Origin: WTGA01 sp965231865
GTDB lineage: Bacteria > Pseudomonadota > Gammaproteobacteria > Arenicellales > Poriferihabitantaceae
DNA length: 64,000 nt
NCBI GenBank assembly: GCA_965231865.1
Contig: CBDDOJ010000001.1
Location: 186,001 to 250,000 of the forward strand
Direction: 5' to 3'
A model generated the notes under the pieces. The model was given only the letters and a program-made list of their open reading frames with translations, was not told where the DNA came from and made no database searches. The position numbers and the translations under genes were made by a program. This document shows positions 42,657-52,801 of this stretch, in pieces (within the stretch, counting starts at the first letter, position 1; every line of letters begins with the position of its first letter).

Positions 42657-44318
42657 CCTGTCCGTGAGTTCCCAGGAAGGTCTTTTGTTTGAGCCTTTGT
42701 TTACAATGGCACCCCGACGCCTGAGTTTGGTTAATAGATTTGATATCTTGTTGGACTTCTGGTCTGTACTCAAGGCATCGCTGAGCTTGTCCGTCAACAG
42801 CTTGTCAATTTCTTCCCGCGAGGCACCGCTAAATTTTCTGAGGTAATCCGTGATGAGCTTACAGTAATAGTCGTCATCCTGAGCCCGGGTTCGGATATAG
42901 TCAGCTTTATTGGCTGTTGCTTTCGCCACCGTGGCAGCGACGTAAAAGTTGGGTTTTCGACCTTCGATGAGACCTGCTCGCTTGAGACCTTTGGCAACCT
43001 CAGCATGAATCGGTAGTTTCTTCTGCACCCGATCGAGTGCCAGTATATCTGCAAGCATCAAGTCTGTTTTCTCAATCAGCATACGACAGTAGGCCGGATC
43101 AACTACACCACCATAAATAGTCAGTTTCACTGCCTCAGATTCGCTCAGATCATAGTCCGGCATAGGAAAATAGCGTCGGGCCTGACGTGCGTACATATTG
43201 TGAATGCCATAGCCCATAGTATCTATCATGTTCAACTGAACCATGGCTTGAGCAAGAAAAGGGTTTCGATAACGTCTGGGAGTCCGGTTACCTTCCAGAT
43301 AATCGGTAGGTTCACCGTCGTAGAAGTTGCCCTCGTTTTCGAATATCAGTCGATCCGGCTTCTCGGTCACAACCACTCTGGCATTGCGATTGTAGTCCTG
43401 ATGGGCAATACAATTGTGCAGGGCCTCCAAGACAATTTTTTGGTCGTACTTGGAAACTTCAATGGGTAGCAATTCGCCATCAGGAAGCAGCCGCAACTGA
43501 ATATTGCGAATACGCTGATACAAATCTGAAGTCGTCAACAGGAACGGTGGCGCAAAGTGTTCGTAAGCCCGTTCAGGCCCATCCAGTTTCCAGGTCATCT
43601 GAGCTGGATGGGATGACAAGTACCAGTATGACTCGGCTTTACCCAATAGCAACAGAGCCGCGCGGGTAATCTTGCCATTCAAGGTGACGCGCGCCCGATC
43701 AAGAAAGGTGAGCGGAGGCCAGTTCAATACCTCATTGGCAGAAAAGCGGTTGCTATATTTCTGCACAAAAGCCTCACGCGCCTTGTGCACCGCAGCCACA
43801 TCCAGATCATCCTGTGAGGCATCGGGCACCAACTGTGCGGTCCAATCCAGTGCCATGGTCTGTTGCCGGATTTCATCCAGTTTGTTCAATCCAAGACTGA
43901 TCAGGCTTTCCCCGGCGCGCGCAAAGTAATGTCCCTTCCAGGCAATGGGTATACCACGAGGTGCAGACGGTACTTCAAACAACACTACCCGCCCGTTTGG
44001 TTCTGATAACTCATAAATATTACGGAAAGTAATACCGCCGGGTTCGGTATTATCAGCTATCTGCATCTTGGTACTTTGCAATCGTTCCGGCTCTGGCCGA
44101 TAGTTGCTGCCAACAACGGATCGCAACTTATTGTTTACGCCAAAAACCAGCCAGGCTCTTTCCAGACCACGCAGACTCGCTTCATTGGCAAGCGCTGAGA
44201 AATACTTGCCGATTTTATCCGTGGAATAACCGTTACCTGCCTGCTTAAACTCGACTACCTCATTCTCCCAGGAAGCGATTAAGGCTTTCAGTTGCTCCTG
44301 AAGTTCAGATTGATTCAT
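42645..44318 (-). CDS. Schlafen/AlbA_2 domain putative DNA-binding ATPase-like protein
   Basis: 557 residues. The N-terminal AlbA_2 (Schlafen) domain is seen in ENEVVEFKQAGNGYSTDKIG (residues about 18-37) and ERAWLVFGVNN, with the E-F-K strand typical of the family. A C-terminal HATPase_c-like segment (EALHNCIAHQDYNRNARVVV and DTMGYGIHNMYARQ) and a final winged-helix part (TKLRRRGAIVNKGSNKRPSW) follow. These proteins are often annotated as RecG-like regulators and are common beside type I restriction genes, as here. A defence or regulatory role is inferred. Confidence 0.78.
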   Translation of the reverse strand: MNQSELQEQLKALIASWENEVVEFKQAGNGYSTDKIGKYFSALANEASLRGLERAWLVFGVNNKLRSVVGSNYRPEPERLQSTKMQIADNTEPGGITFRNIYELSEPNGRVVLFEVPSAPRGIPIAWKGHYFARAGESLISLGLNKLDEIRQQTMALDWTAQLVPDASQDDLDVAAVHKAREAFVQKYSNRFSANEVLNWPPLTFLDRARVTLNGKITRAALLLLGKAESYWYLSSHPAQMTWKLDGPERAYEHFAPPFLLTTSDLYQRIRNIQLRLLPDGELLPIEVSKYDQKIVLEALHNCIAHQDYNRNARVVVTEKPDRLIFENEGNFYDGEPTDYLEGNRTPRRYRNPFLAQAMVQLNMIDTMGYGIHNMYARQARRYFPMPDYDLSESEAVKLTIYGGVVDPAYCRMLIEKTDLMLADILALDRVQKKLPIHAEVAKGLKRAGLIEGRKPNFYVAATVAKATANKADYIRTRAQDDDYYCKLITDYLRKFSGASREEIDKLLTDKLSDALSTDQKSNKISNLLTKLRRRGAIVNKGSNKRPSWELTDRFAE

Positions 44319-44467
44319 AACAGCTTCTAGATTGACTTCACGTCGGTTCTGGGAGACATCTTGCTTGAATCACTCTTTCGTGCAAAAACACTCCCTCCAT
44401 GACACCACGCACCATGCTGGCTCACACCACCCAAATCGTCCGAATCATTGGGGCCCTTGACCATACG

Positions 44468-47290
44468 CTAATCGACTCCCTCAACGAAGGTCTCAATAAA
44501 TAACTGGATTTTTTCTGTAATACGCCCAACAAAAGGCAGCCGTTCCTTTAGCTTTGGCCTGATCTGTGCAACCGCAATGACCGCATCCGGTAAAGGTGTT
44601 TTTTCAGTGTACAGGTAATCATCAATCAATCTTTGCAAGCCATCCACATCCAGCCCTTCCTCCTCGCTTAACGCCTGGATGGCCTTGTGCTTCTCTTCCG
44701 TCCAATACTGCTCAAACGCGGTCCCCACGTCCTCCTCTTTGGATATTCCAGGGAAATGTTCCGCAATGAAACGTTCAATCAGTTCCTTCTTGCTGCGCAA
44801 CTGTGCTTCCGTCTCCAGAATTTTAGAGATTACTTCTCGTTGTTTCTCCTGCTCAGCCCGTTGGGCAACCTGCAGGTTGCGCAACAGGGTGATGATATAG
44901 CTGACATTGATCTCATCCCGACGGATCAGTTCCAGTTCAAAGTCGATGTCCTCCAGAATCGAGACCTTCTCCTTCTGCCGATTGGTCCGGACCTTGTCAT
45001 ACAGGTCCAGATACTTGCTCTTGTAATCCTCAAAACACTGCTCATCCATGTCCAGATCCTCAAAACTGAACTCGGTAAAACAGTTCAGCACGTTCCGGAT
45101 GCGGATCAAATCACGAAATGCCTGAATGAACGTTGCCTCGTCTTCTTCTGTGAGCAGATCATCAACACTATCCACGGTCGGAGCAATCTTCAGTAGTTCA
45201 GCGACCGCCGCCGCAAACTTCTCGACGTATTTCTCGTACGGCTGCAGGATGACCTCTTGAATGGCTTCCCGGTTGGCAAACAACTCGATCGCCTGGTCCG
45301 TGGCCGGCTTGAGGTTACGAAAACACACCACGTTGCCCTGGGACTTCTTCTGCCCCAGGATGCGGTTGGTGCGTGAATAGGCCTGGATCAAACCGTGGTA
45401 GCGGAGGTTCTTGTCCACATAGATCGTGTTCAATGCCTTGCTGTCGAATCCGGTCAGAAACATGTTCACCACCAGCAGAATGTCAATCTGACGTTGCTTG
45501 ACCCGTTTGCCGATATCCTTGTAATACCCGTAGAAATTGTTCGTGGAGTAGTTGGTGCCAAAGGTGTCGTTGTACTCTTTGATAAAGCTTTCCAGATGAT
45601 CCCGGCTGTGTTGATTGATGGTCCCGTTGGTGGTGTCGGTCACATCGGTCTCAATAAAACCATTGGCGTCCTGATCGTCCTCATTAACCTGGTAGGAGAA
45701 GATCGTAGCGACCTTTAAATGGTGTTCTCCGGCTTCCCTCTTTTGTCTGAACCGCTGATAGTACTGGATCAGGGTCCGGATATTGGACACGCAGAAAATG
45801 GCCGTGAAATCCCCGGCATGGGTCTTGCGGGCATGGTTTTCGATGATATAGCCAGTGATGGCATCCAACCGCTCGTCCGCCTCCATCACTTCGGTCTTGT
45901 CGATCGCTTCCACTTCGATGTCTTTGACTTCGTCTTTCTGCCGGAAGGTACGGATATACTCCACTGCGAACTTGAGCACGTTCTCATCCCGGATTGCATC
46001 GGTGATGATATATTTGTGCAGGCACTCATTGAACAGGTCTTTCGTGGTGCGTTTCCCGTGGACATTGGCCGAGGAGTTCTCGGCAAAGATCGGGGTGCCG
46101 GTAAATCCGAACATCTGGGCTCTGGGAAAGTATTCCCTGATTCGCCGGTGGGTATCCCCGAACTGGCTGCGATGACATTCATCGAAAATGAACACCATAC
46201 GCCGATCTTGCAGTGGCGCCATGGTCTTCGTGTATTTCCCCTTGCTGATTGCGGTATTCAGCTTCTGCAGGGTGGTGACGATCAGAGGGGTGTCATCGCC
46301 GAACTGCTGCACCAGCTTTTTGGTATTGTTGGTGGCATCCACGCTGCCTTCACTGAAGCTGTTGAACTCCCGGATGGTCTGGTAATCCAGGTCCTTGCGG
46401 TCCACCACGAACATCACCTTGTGGAGTTGCGGGGACTGGGTCAGGGTCTGGGCCGTCTTGAACGAGGTCAACGTCTTGCCGGACCCGGTGGTATGCCAGA
46501 TATACCCGAACTTCTCGCTGTTCTTCACCCGCTCAACAATGGCTTCTACCGTGTGGTACTGGTAGGGACGCAGGACCATCAGCTTCTGTTCGCTTTCATT
46601 CAGCACGATATACTTGGTGATCAGTTTAGACAGTTGGCACTTCTCCAGGAACTCCTCGGCGAACTCACTGAGTTGGGGGACCTTCCGGTTGTCCGAACCG
46701 GTCCAGAAGAAGGTCTGCTTGAAATCCCTTTTGGTCACCGGGTTATTGGCGTAGTACTTGGTATTGACGCCATTGCTGATCACGAATACCTGGATGTAGC
46801 CAAACAGGCCCAGGCCGGCGCGGTAGGAATGACGGTGGTACCGGTTGGTCTGGTTGAATGCCTCCTTGAGTTCCAGGCCCCGGCGTTTGAGTTCAATCTG
46901 GGCTAAAGGCAGGCCGTTGATGAGCAGGGTCACATCATAGCGATTGGTATACGTGCCCTGCATGGTGACCTGGTGGGTGACCTGGTATTCATTCTTGCAC
47001 CAGTGAATCTGGTCAATCAGCTCGATATAGCCAGTCGTGCCGTCTTCTTTGGTGTAGTCCACCTTGTCCCGCAGGATCTTCGCTTTCTCGAAGATATTGC
47101 CGCGGGCCAGCTTGTTCAGTACCTGTTTGAACTCCTGATCAGAGAGCTGCGTCTGGTTGTGTTTTTCAAGTTGTTTCTTGAGATTGGCAACAAGGGCTGG
47201 CTCGTCCTGAATCTGTACCGATTCAAAGCCCAGTGTTTGCAACTGGACAATCAGCTTGTTTTCGAGGGTTTGTTCCGACTCGGTGGCCAT
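44468..47290 (-). CDS. hsdR: Type I restriction enzyme R subunit (translocase/nuclease)
   Basis: 940 residues. An N-terminal PD-(D/E)XK nuclease domain (LPLAQIELKRRGLELKEAF near residue 128) precedes an SF2 helicase core: Walker A WHTTGSGKTLTSF near residue 265, DECH in VFIFDECHRSQFG, TGTPIF, and motif VI AYSRTNRIL. The C-terminal helical domain contacts the methylase. It is the last gene of the hsdM-hsdS-hsdR cluster. It looks intact, whereas hsdM is frameshifted. Confidence 0.92.
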   Translation of the reverse strand: MATESEQTLENKLIVQLQTLGFESVQIQDEPALVANLKKQLEKHNQTQLSDQEFKQVLNKLARGNIFEKAKILRDKVDYTKEDGTTGYIELIDQIHWCKNEYQVTHQVTMQGTYTNRYDVTLLINGLPLAQIELKRRGLELKEAFNQTNRYHRHSYRAGLGLFGYIQVFVISNGVNTKYYANNPVTKRDFKQTFFWTGSDNRKVPQLSEFAEEFLEKCQLSKLITKYIVLNESEQKLMVLRPYQYHTVEAIVERVKNSEKFGYIWHTTGSGKTLTSFKTAQTLTQSPQLHKVMFVVDRKDLDYQTIREFNSFSEGSVDATNNTKKLVQQFGDDTPLIVTTLQKLNTAISKGKYTKTMAPLQDRRMVFIFDECHRSQFGDTHRRIREYFPRAQMFGFTGTPIFAENSSANVHGKRTTKDLFNECLHKYIITDAIRDENVLKFAVEYIRTFRQKDEVKDIEVEAIDKTEVMEADERLDAITGYIIENHARKTHAGDFTAIFCVSNIRTLIQYYQRFRQKREAGEHHLKVATIFSYQVNEDDQDANGFIETDVTDTTNGTINQHSRDHLESFIKEYNDTFGTNYSTNNFYGYYKDIGKRVKQRQIDILLVVNMFLTGFDSKALNTIYVDKNLRYHGLIQAYSRTNRILGQKKSQGNVVCFRNLKPATDQAIELFANREAIQEVILQPYEKYVEKFAAAVAELLKIAPTVDSVDDLLTEEDEATFIQAFRDLIRIRNVLNCFTEFSFEDLDMDEQCFEDYKSKYLDLYDKVRTNRQKEKVSILEDIDFELELIRRDEINVSYIITLLRNLQVAQRAEQEKQREVISKILETEAQLRSKKELIERFIAEHFPGISKEEDVGTAFEQYWTEEKHKAIQALSEEEGLDVDGLQRLIDDYLYTEKTPLPDAVIAVAQIRPKLKERLPFVGRITEKIQLFIETFVEGVD

Positions 47291-47308
47291 GCCGTCGTTG
47301 CCTGAAAG

Positions 47309-48514
47309 CTAGATGAACATTTGCTGGAGCAGACCTTTTTTGAAGGTCTGGGCCTGTTTGATTTGCTCTGTGACGAATTCTATTTTTTTGTCGATGGCAG
47401 ATAGGAAGGCGGCGATTTTTTGTTGTTCTTCAAGGGATGGAATAGATAGTGGAATCTTAAGCATGCTTGATTTATTTAACTTTGCCCGTGTACCACCATT
47501 TACATAGCCGAGGATATTTTTGTGTACCAGAGAATAGTAAAGGTACTCGTTAATAGAAGCTTTCTTTTTAGCGCGCAATACATGTGCATGGTTATTAACC
47601 CAACTCTTGCCATATGATATAGAAGCTATTGGCCTTGAATAAAATTCATCAAAGTACCCACCATCTTCTGCTAGCAATACTATAGTTTCGTCAAATATAT
47701 AATCATCAACAAAATCTAAAATACCATTCGCACCCCAATAAGGAATGTTACCTTTTCTTTTGCTCCTTTCAGTTTCGTTCAACGGTACACGTTTGTTGTC
47801 TAAACACTCAGCAACAAATCCTAGTTTAAAATTCTCCCAATCCGGATACTCCTCCCCCTGCTCATCCTTAAACCGGATTTCCTGGCTGAACAGCTTTTGC
47901 ATCAGGCCTTTCTTGTATTGCTCCAGTAAGGATTTCTTCTTGTTCAATTGCTCGATTTTAGTGTCTACAGAGGAGAGGAAAGTGGCGATTTTTTGTTGTT
48001 CAGGTTCTTCTGGAATATTTATTTTTTCATTCGACACAATACTTGAATTTAAGTTAACTTGCGTCCCTGGTTGCCCATAGCGATACCAACGCTTTTGTAC
48101 TTTCTCAAGAAAGTAGTACAGATATCCTTTATTAGTTTTCAACTCTTCGAAAACAACGAATCCATCATGAATGCACACATCAAATCCAGTGTAAATAGGC
48201 TTTCCAATTGTTGCGCATATACTCATGATCATATTCCCTTTGGGAATAAACCTGCTTTTCTTCACTCCTTCATTTGAAAGATATTGAGTTGTCCGTATTA
48301 AGTACTTGTAAGAATTTGTGACGTCCGAGATGCGCACCCAGCCAATATTTGAATCTTCACTAAACCATCTCGGTGAACTAATGGGTCTTGGTGATGCTCC
48401 CCTTTTTACTTCGCTAATGTCACCAAGTGTTTTTTCTTCCCAATCCAGATAATCCTTCCCTTGCTCATCCCTGAACCGCAAAGCTGGCACATGTTTTTGT
48501 AATACCGCAACCAT
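47309..48514 (-). CDS. hsdS: Type I restriction-modification specificity subunit S
   Basis: 401 residues with the classical duplicated structure. Each half starts with a conserved lead-in (FRDEQGKDYLDWEEKTLGDI at about residue 16; FKDEQGEEYPDWENFKL at about 216), then a variable target-recognition domain, then a helical spacer ending EEPEQQKIATFLSSVDTKIE or LEEQQKIAAFLSAIDKKIE. The two recognition domains are AT-rich and differ from each other, predicting a bipartite asymmetric DNA target. It lies 13 bp after hsdM and 18 bp before hsdR. Confidence 0.92.
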   Translation of the reverse strand: MVAVLQKHVPALRFRDEQGKDYLDWEEKTLGDISEVKRGASPRPISSPRWFSEDSNIGWVRISDVTNSYKYLIRTTQYLSNEGVKKSRFIPKGNMIMSICATIGKPIYTGFDVCIHDGFVVFEELKTNKGYLYYFLEKVQKRWYRYGQPGTQVNLNSSIVSNEKINIPEEPEQQKIATFLSSVDTKIEQLNKKKSLLEQYKKGLMQKLFSQEIRFKDEQGEEYPDWENFKLGFVAECLDNKRVPLNETERSKRKGNIPYWGANGILDFVDDYIFDETIVLLAEDGGYFDEFYSRPIASISYGKSWVNNHAHVLRAKKKASINEYLYYSLVHKNILGYVNGGTRAKLNKSSMLKIPLSIPSLEEQQKIAAFLSAIDKKIEFVTEQIKQAQTFKKGLLQQMFI

Positions 48515-48527
48515 CTGCTTTCTTTAG

Positions 48528-50089
48528 CTAAAACGGGCTCTCTATACCCAGTTCTTTGCAAAACCCTGCGATGGTCTTGTCCGTTGTCTGCATGTTCACT
48601 TCAAGTGCTTTCAGGCCCTTGACCACTGCATCCATATCCACAGGCTCTTCTTCCTCGAAGGTATCCACATAACGGGGGATATTCAGGTTGTAACCGTTCT
48701 CCTTGACTTCATCCAGACTGGCAACATAGGCATATTTGTCAATGACTTCACGCTTCTGATACGCATCCATGATCTTTTCGACATGCTCGTCCGTCAGAAC
48801 GTTCTGGTTTCCAGCCTTCTCAAAATGTTGTGAGGCATCAATAAACAGAATATCGGTGTCGTGTACCCGACACTTTTTCAACACCAGGATGCACACAGGA
48901 ATACTGGTCCCGTAAAAGAGGTTGGCCGGTAATCCAATGACCGCATCCAGGTAGTTTTGCTCTTTGATGATGTGTTTCCGTATCTCTTCTTCTGCCGACC
49001 CCCGAAACAGGACTCCATGTGGTAAGACCACCGCCATGGTGGCATTCTCTGCCATGTGGTAAATCATGTGCTGGACAAAGGCAAAGTCAGCCTTGGTCTT
49101 GGGGGCCAGCCTGCCGTATTGACTGAACCGGTCATCGGTTTCATACAATGGATTATCCTTGCCTTTCCATCGGGCCGAAAAAGGGGGATTGGCCACTACG
49201 GCTTCAAAGCTCCTGTCCAGATGCTGCGGATGTTCAAGCGTATCCTCCTGCCGGATGTCAAACTCCCTGAAATGCACGTCATGCAGGATCATATTCATAC
49301 GCGCAAGGTTGTACGTGGTCCGGTTTAACTCCTGCCCATAGAACTCATTGACCTCTGTTTCCTTGCCCAGCCTCAACAACAAGGAACCGGAACCGCAGGT
49401 CGGGTCATAGGCACTTTTGATGCGTAGCTTGTCCAGTGTGACGATCTTGGCCAGGATTTTGGAGACCTGTTGTGGAGTGTAGAACTCTCCCGCTTTCTTC
49501 CCGGCACCGGATGCAAACTGGCCGATCAGGTATTCATAGGCATCCCCCAGGACATCCGAATTAGATTCCTCCAGTCCGAAATCAATCTTGTCCAGATGGG
49601 CCAATACTTTGGCGATCAGGCTATTCCTGGCATCCGGGGTGCGACCCAGCTTGGTACTGGCCAAGTCCAGGTCTTCAAACAGCTTGTTGAAATCATCCTC
49701 GCTCTCCGTTCCCATCGTACTGGCCTCGATGTTGTTGAGGATGGCCTGGAGGTCTTCGAGAATGAAATTGCTTTGCTCTTCAAGGTCCGCATTGCCTTTG
49801 GCGGTGATAGCAGAAAACAACTCCTCCGGGCGCAGGAAATAGCCAAGCTCCAGTAAGGAGTTTTCGCGAATCGCATCAATGTCCTCTTCGTCGGTGACTT
49901 CGCAGTAATCCTTGACGTCTTCAGTCTTGAGCAAGCGGTTGGCATAGAGGTGCTGTTTTCAGAGAGGTACTTGTAGAATACAAATCCCAGGATATAGTCG
50001 CGAAACTCATCGGCATCCATCTTGCCGCGCAGTTCATTGGCAATGCTCCAGAGTTGCGTTTGCAAAGTTTGTTTCTGGTCCTCTGTCAC
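48528..50089 (-). pseudogene. hsdM: Type I DNA methyltransferase M subunit with a frameshift near residue 44
   Basis: From the ATG at 50089 the first 44 residues (ending FYKYLSE) are typical HsdM. The frame is then lost at an A4 run (TTTT at 49956-49959 on the plus strand), and HsdM sequence continues in the -1 frame as KQHLYANRLLKTEDVKDY and onwards to 48528. The rebuilt protein has about 520 residues. Both methylase motifs are in the second part: DPTCGSGSLLL (SAM binding) and VVANPPFSARW (catalytic NPPF). One extra A would repair it. A true lesion would abolish methylation and be toxic if HsdR were active, so an indel error, slippage or phase-off state should be considered. Confidence 0.82.
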
Positions 50090-50356
50090 GGTGTTTTCTC
50101 ACTATCCATTGGTAGTGGAATGTAATCCAGAAATGGAATGAAGGTGAAACAAATATAAATCCGCCAATTTGTTGATCAACGCAAGTCCCGGCAGGGAGAA
50201 CAATTGCCATGAAAGGCAAACGGGTTTCCCGCAAGCTCGGCTATACGGAAACCACACTGAGTAGGACCTGCCTCCCGACAGTGAACGGGCCCACCACATC
50301 ACGACCGCGCCAAGGGTCGATACATTGTTCATCGAGACTGGCGATACCACCGAAAA

Positions 50357-50839
50357 CTACAGCAATCCCAGAATCGTTTCTGCATCGCTGACCTCAAATC
50401 CTGATCCGGCTTCCACATTCAAATGGGAAACCACCCCGTCTTCTGCGACCAGAGCATATCGCTGGGAACGAACACCAAAATTCGCCCCGGTCAGGTCCAG
50501 TTCCAGCCCCATGGCCTGGGTCAGGGAGGCGCTTCCATCCGCCAGCATCAGGATATTGTCCTCAACATTCTGCGCATCGCCCCAGGCACCCATCACAAAA
50601 GCGTCGTTGACAGAAAGGCACGCGATGGTATCCACGCCCTGGGCCTTGATGGCATCATGATGCACAACATATCCTGGCAGATGTGCCGCCGAGCAGGTCG
50701 GGGTAAATGCCCCGGGTAACGCAAACATCACGACTTTCTTGCCGGCAAATATCTCATCGGTTGTGATGTCTTTCGGCCCATCTGCCGTCATGGTGGAAAT
50801 GGAAACGTTGGGAATTCTATCCCCTACTTGTATTGTCAT
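50357..50839 (-). CDS. Peroxiredoxin, Prx5/AhpC-TSA type
   Basis: 160 residues from the ATG at 50839. The peroxidatic cysteine lies in PGAFTPTCSAAHLPGY near residue 48 with the conserved Pro, Thr and the later Arg (GVRSQRYA). This is the Prx5-like group that reduces hydrogen peroxide and organic peroxides using thioredoxin or glutathione. It stands between the frameshifted hsdM and an AEC transporter gene, on the same strand but not in an obvious operon with hsd. Confidence 0.9.
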   Translation of the reverse strand: MTIQVGDRIPNVSISTMTADGPKDITTDEIFAGKKVVMFALPGAFTPTCSAAHLPGYVVHHDAIKAQGVDTIACLSVNDAFVMGAWGDAQNVEDNILMLADGSASLTQAMGLELDLTGANFGVRSQRYALVAEDGVVSHLNVEAGSGFEVSDAETILGLL

Positions 50840-50889
50840 GGAAACCTCCCGAAAAAAGTTGGAACGGTGAATGATACACCAATCCGGAA

Positions 50890-51756
50890 TTATATCAGCC
50901 ACCAAAGCACGACCGATAACACGACGATCGCCATGGCATGGCTGAGTAGCACGATCGACGCCACCAGTTCAGGATGCTGACGGTACCGCTCTGCAAACAG
51001 AAAGTTCAACACGGCAGGGGGCAAGGCTGAAAACAATACCAACACCCCCCATTCCATTTGGTCCAGCGGCAAGATCAATGAGGCCAGATACGCAAAGATC
51101 AACCCGGATACCGGGCAGACGACTCCGCCGATCACACCGACCTTCCAATGATCAAATCTGATATCCAGCATCCGCACCCCAAGGGAAAACAGCATCAGCG
51201 GAATCCCGACCTGGGCCAGCAAGGAAATCGGGAACTGAATAATATTCGGAACCTGGACACCGCTGAAATTGAAAACCAATGCCAGCGCCGTCGCCAGATT
51301 GACCGGTGTCGAGGCCAGAGACTTCCATGACACGGCTCCACCAAACAAGTAGACACCCAGCGTAAAATGACCGATGTTGCTGATCAGGAACAACACGATG
51401 GCCGCTTCCAGTGCATGGTCCCCAAAGGCCAGCACAGCGATCGGCAAACCGAGATTCCCGCAATTGTTAAACATCATCGTCGGTACAAAGACCTGTTTCG
51501 GGATTCGAAACAGTTTCCCGATCGGCCATGCAATCAACCCGGACCCCAGCACCACCATCGCACCGCCAAGGATCAGCCAACTGTAAGAAAGAACCTGAAA
51601 CTCTCCTTTTGAAATGACATCGAATGCTAGGGCGGGAATAAATACACGCAAAACCAGCCCATTGGCGACATCCATATCGGGTTTAAACTTCCTTGCATAG
51701 AAATATCCCAACAGGACGATGAACAGGACCGGGAACAGTATGGACGCAATTTCCAT
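50890..51756 (-). CDS. AEC-family (auxin efflux carrier-like) transporter
   Basis: 288 residues, almost wholly hydrophobic with about ten membrane helices. PTMMFNNCGNLGLPIAVLAFG near residue 93 is the conserved AEC/YfdV crossover helix. Inner-membrane transporter, possibly for a carboxylate such as malate; the substrate is unknown. It is followed 50 bp later by the peroxiredoxin gene on the same strand. Confidence 0.87.
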   Translation of the reverse strand: MEIASILFPVLFIVLLGYFYARKFKPDMDVANGLVLRVFIPALAFDVISKGEFQVLSYSWLILGGAMVVLGSGLIAWPIGKLFRIPKQVFVPTMMFNNCGNLGLPIAVLAFGDHALEAAIVLFLISNIGHFTLGVYLFGGAVSWKSLASTPVNLATALALVFNFSGVQVPNIIQFPISLLAQVGIPLMLFSLGVRMLDIRFDHWKVGVIGGVVCPVSGLIFAYLASLILPLDQMEWGVLVLFSALPPAVLNFLFAERYRQHPELVASIVLLSHAMAIVVLSVVLWWLI

Positions 51757-52286
51757 TTTCTAATTCCAGAACAAATTCCAGATGGACAGTGGGTTTCCCT
51801 GAGTCAGACCGAGGGTTATACAACCTACAATTCAGAACTCATCCTAAATCGCACGATTGCCTGTTGGATAATATGAATAATCATAGAAGAGAACTGGTGC
51901 GTCCACCTTAGTGCTTACCAGTAAGCGTTGGGTCTCCATGTGACATCAGCAATTATGCGTTCAATTGACTTGCATTTCAAATAGGGTTGGAAGCTTGGCG
52001 GTGTCGGGGATGACCCGGCCTCCCGGGTCCGAGAGGTTGGTCCGAATGGGCCTCCCTGGGGAAGGTCACCCCCTCTGGATCGAGATTTTACCGATTGAGG
52101 AGAAACCCGTAGAAAATTACCTGCCCCAGCATCGGTCACCAACAAAAATCCGATACAATAGTGAGGTGATTATCACAAGCCTACCGAACGCTTATTGCGC
52201 CAGGATAAGTTCTGAAGAGGAGGAAGTTATGACATAACCGAAACCTATTATCGCAGTCCAGCAGGTTCGACCCCTGCCCGGTAAAG
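51757..52286. other. Non-coding stretch upstream of group II intron, possible mobile-element remnant
   Basis: No gene recognised. Imperfect inverted repeats centred on taagcgtt at about 51917-51933 and 52182-52198 bracket some 280 bp, which includes a GC-rich patch at about 51990-52080. This could be a decayed insertion sequence or MITE. Near 52260-52280 a 5-bp stem with a TTCGACC loop resembles a tRNA T-arm, but no tRNA body surrounds it. Confidence 0.35.
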
Positions 52287-52801
52287 GTGTAGCCCACCAG
52301 CCGGGAGCGAGTTGTTGCATGGCGTTCGGTAACGGACGTCGTGAAGCGTACACAGCGGGTGGTGAAGCGGCGTGATTGAGCCTCGATATCGGTATCGTTG
52401 GTGCCTTCAGTGTTAAGCGCCTGGGGGCAGTACTGGCAGTCCTGCCATGGCAAGGGGCGGCCGGGCCGGCCGGGGTCGCGTGAGCGGCGCAGAGCCACGG
52501 GATGGACTGCCAGGAAACCTGGGAGAACCTGTTTTCTCCTCCTCGAATGATACCGGCCGTAAGGGGCGCCGGTTTGCAAGCCCCCGGCCCGATGACTGGT
52601 CTGCAATCATCGGGAGCGCGCAAGCGAAACACGAACAGGCAGACTAGAGGGGGTACCGGCTGGCGAATCAATAAGCCGAAGGGATGGGAGGCAGGTAGTC
52701 TTAGCGCCTTGATAGTACCGCTGAAGGCGGGGAACCGTGACCATCGGGACCCGCTGGAGGGAAGCGGGGCGTCATATACACCGACCCACTGGGAGGAAAC
52801 G

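Noticed and set aside
45719..46906. 395-codon plus-strand frame opposite hsdR
   Set aside because: hsdR motifs on the minus strand are unmistakable in the same interval.
52255..52290. tRNA 3' end suggested by a T-arm-like hairpin with TTCGACC loop
   Set aside because: No anticodon arm, D-arm or 5' acceptor strand precedes it, so it cannot be called a tRNA; more likely part of the intron flank or chance.
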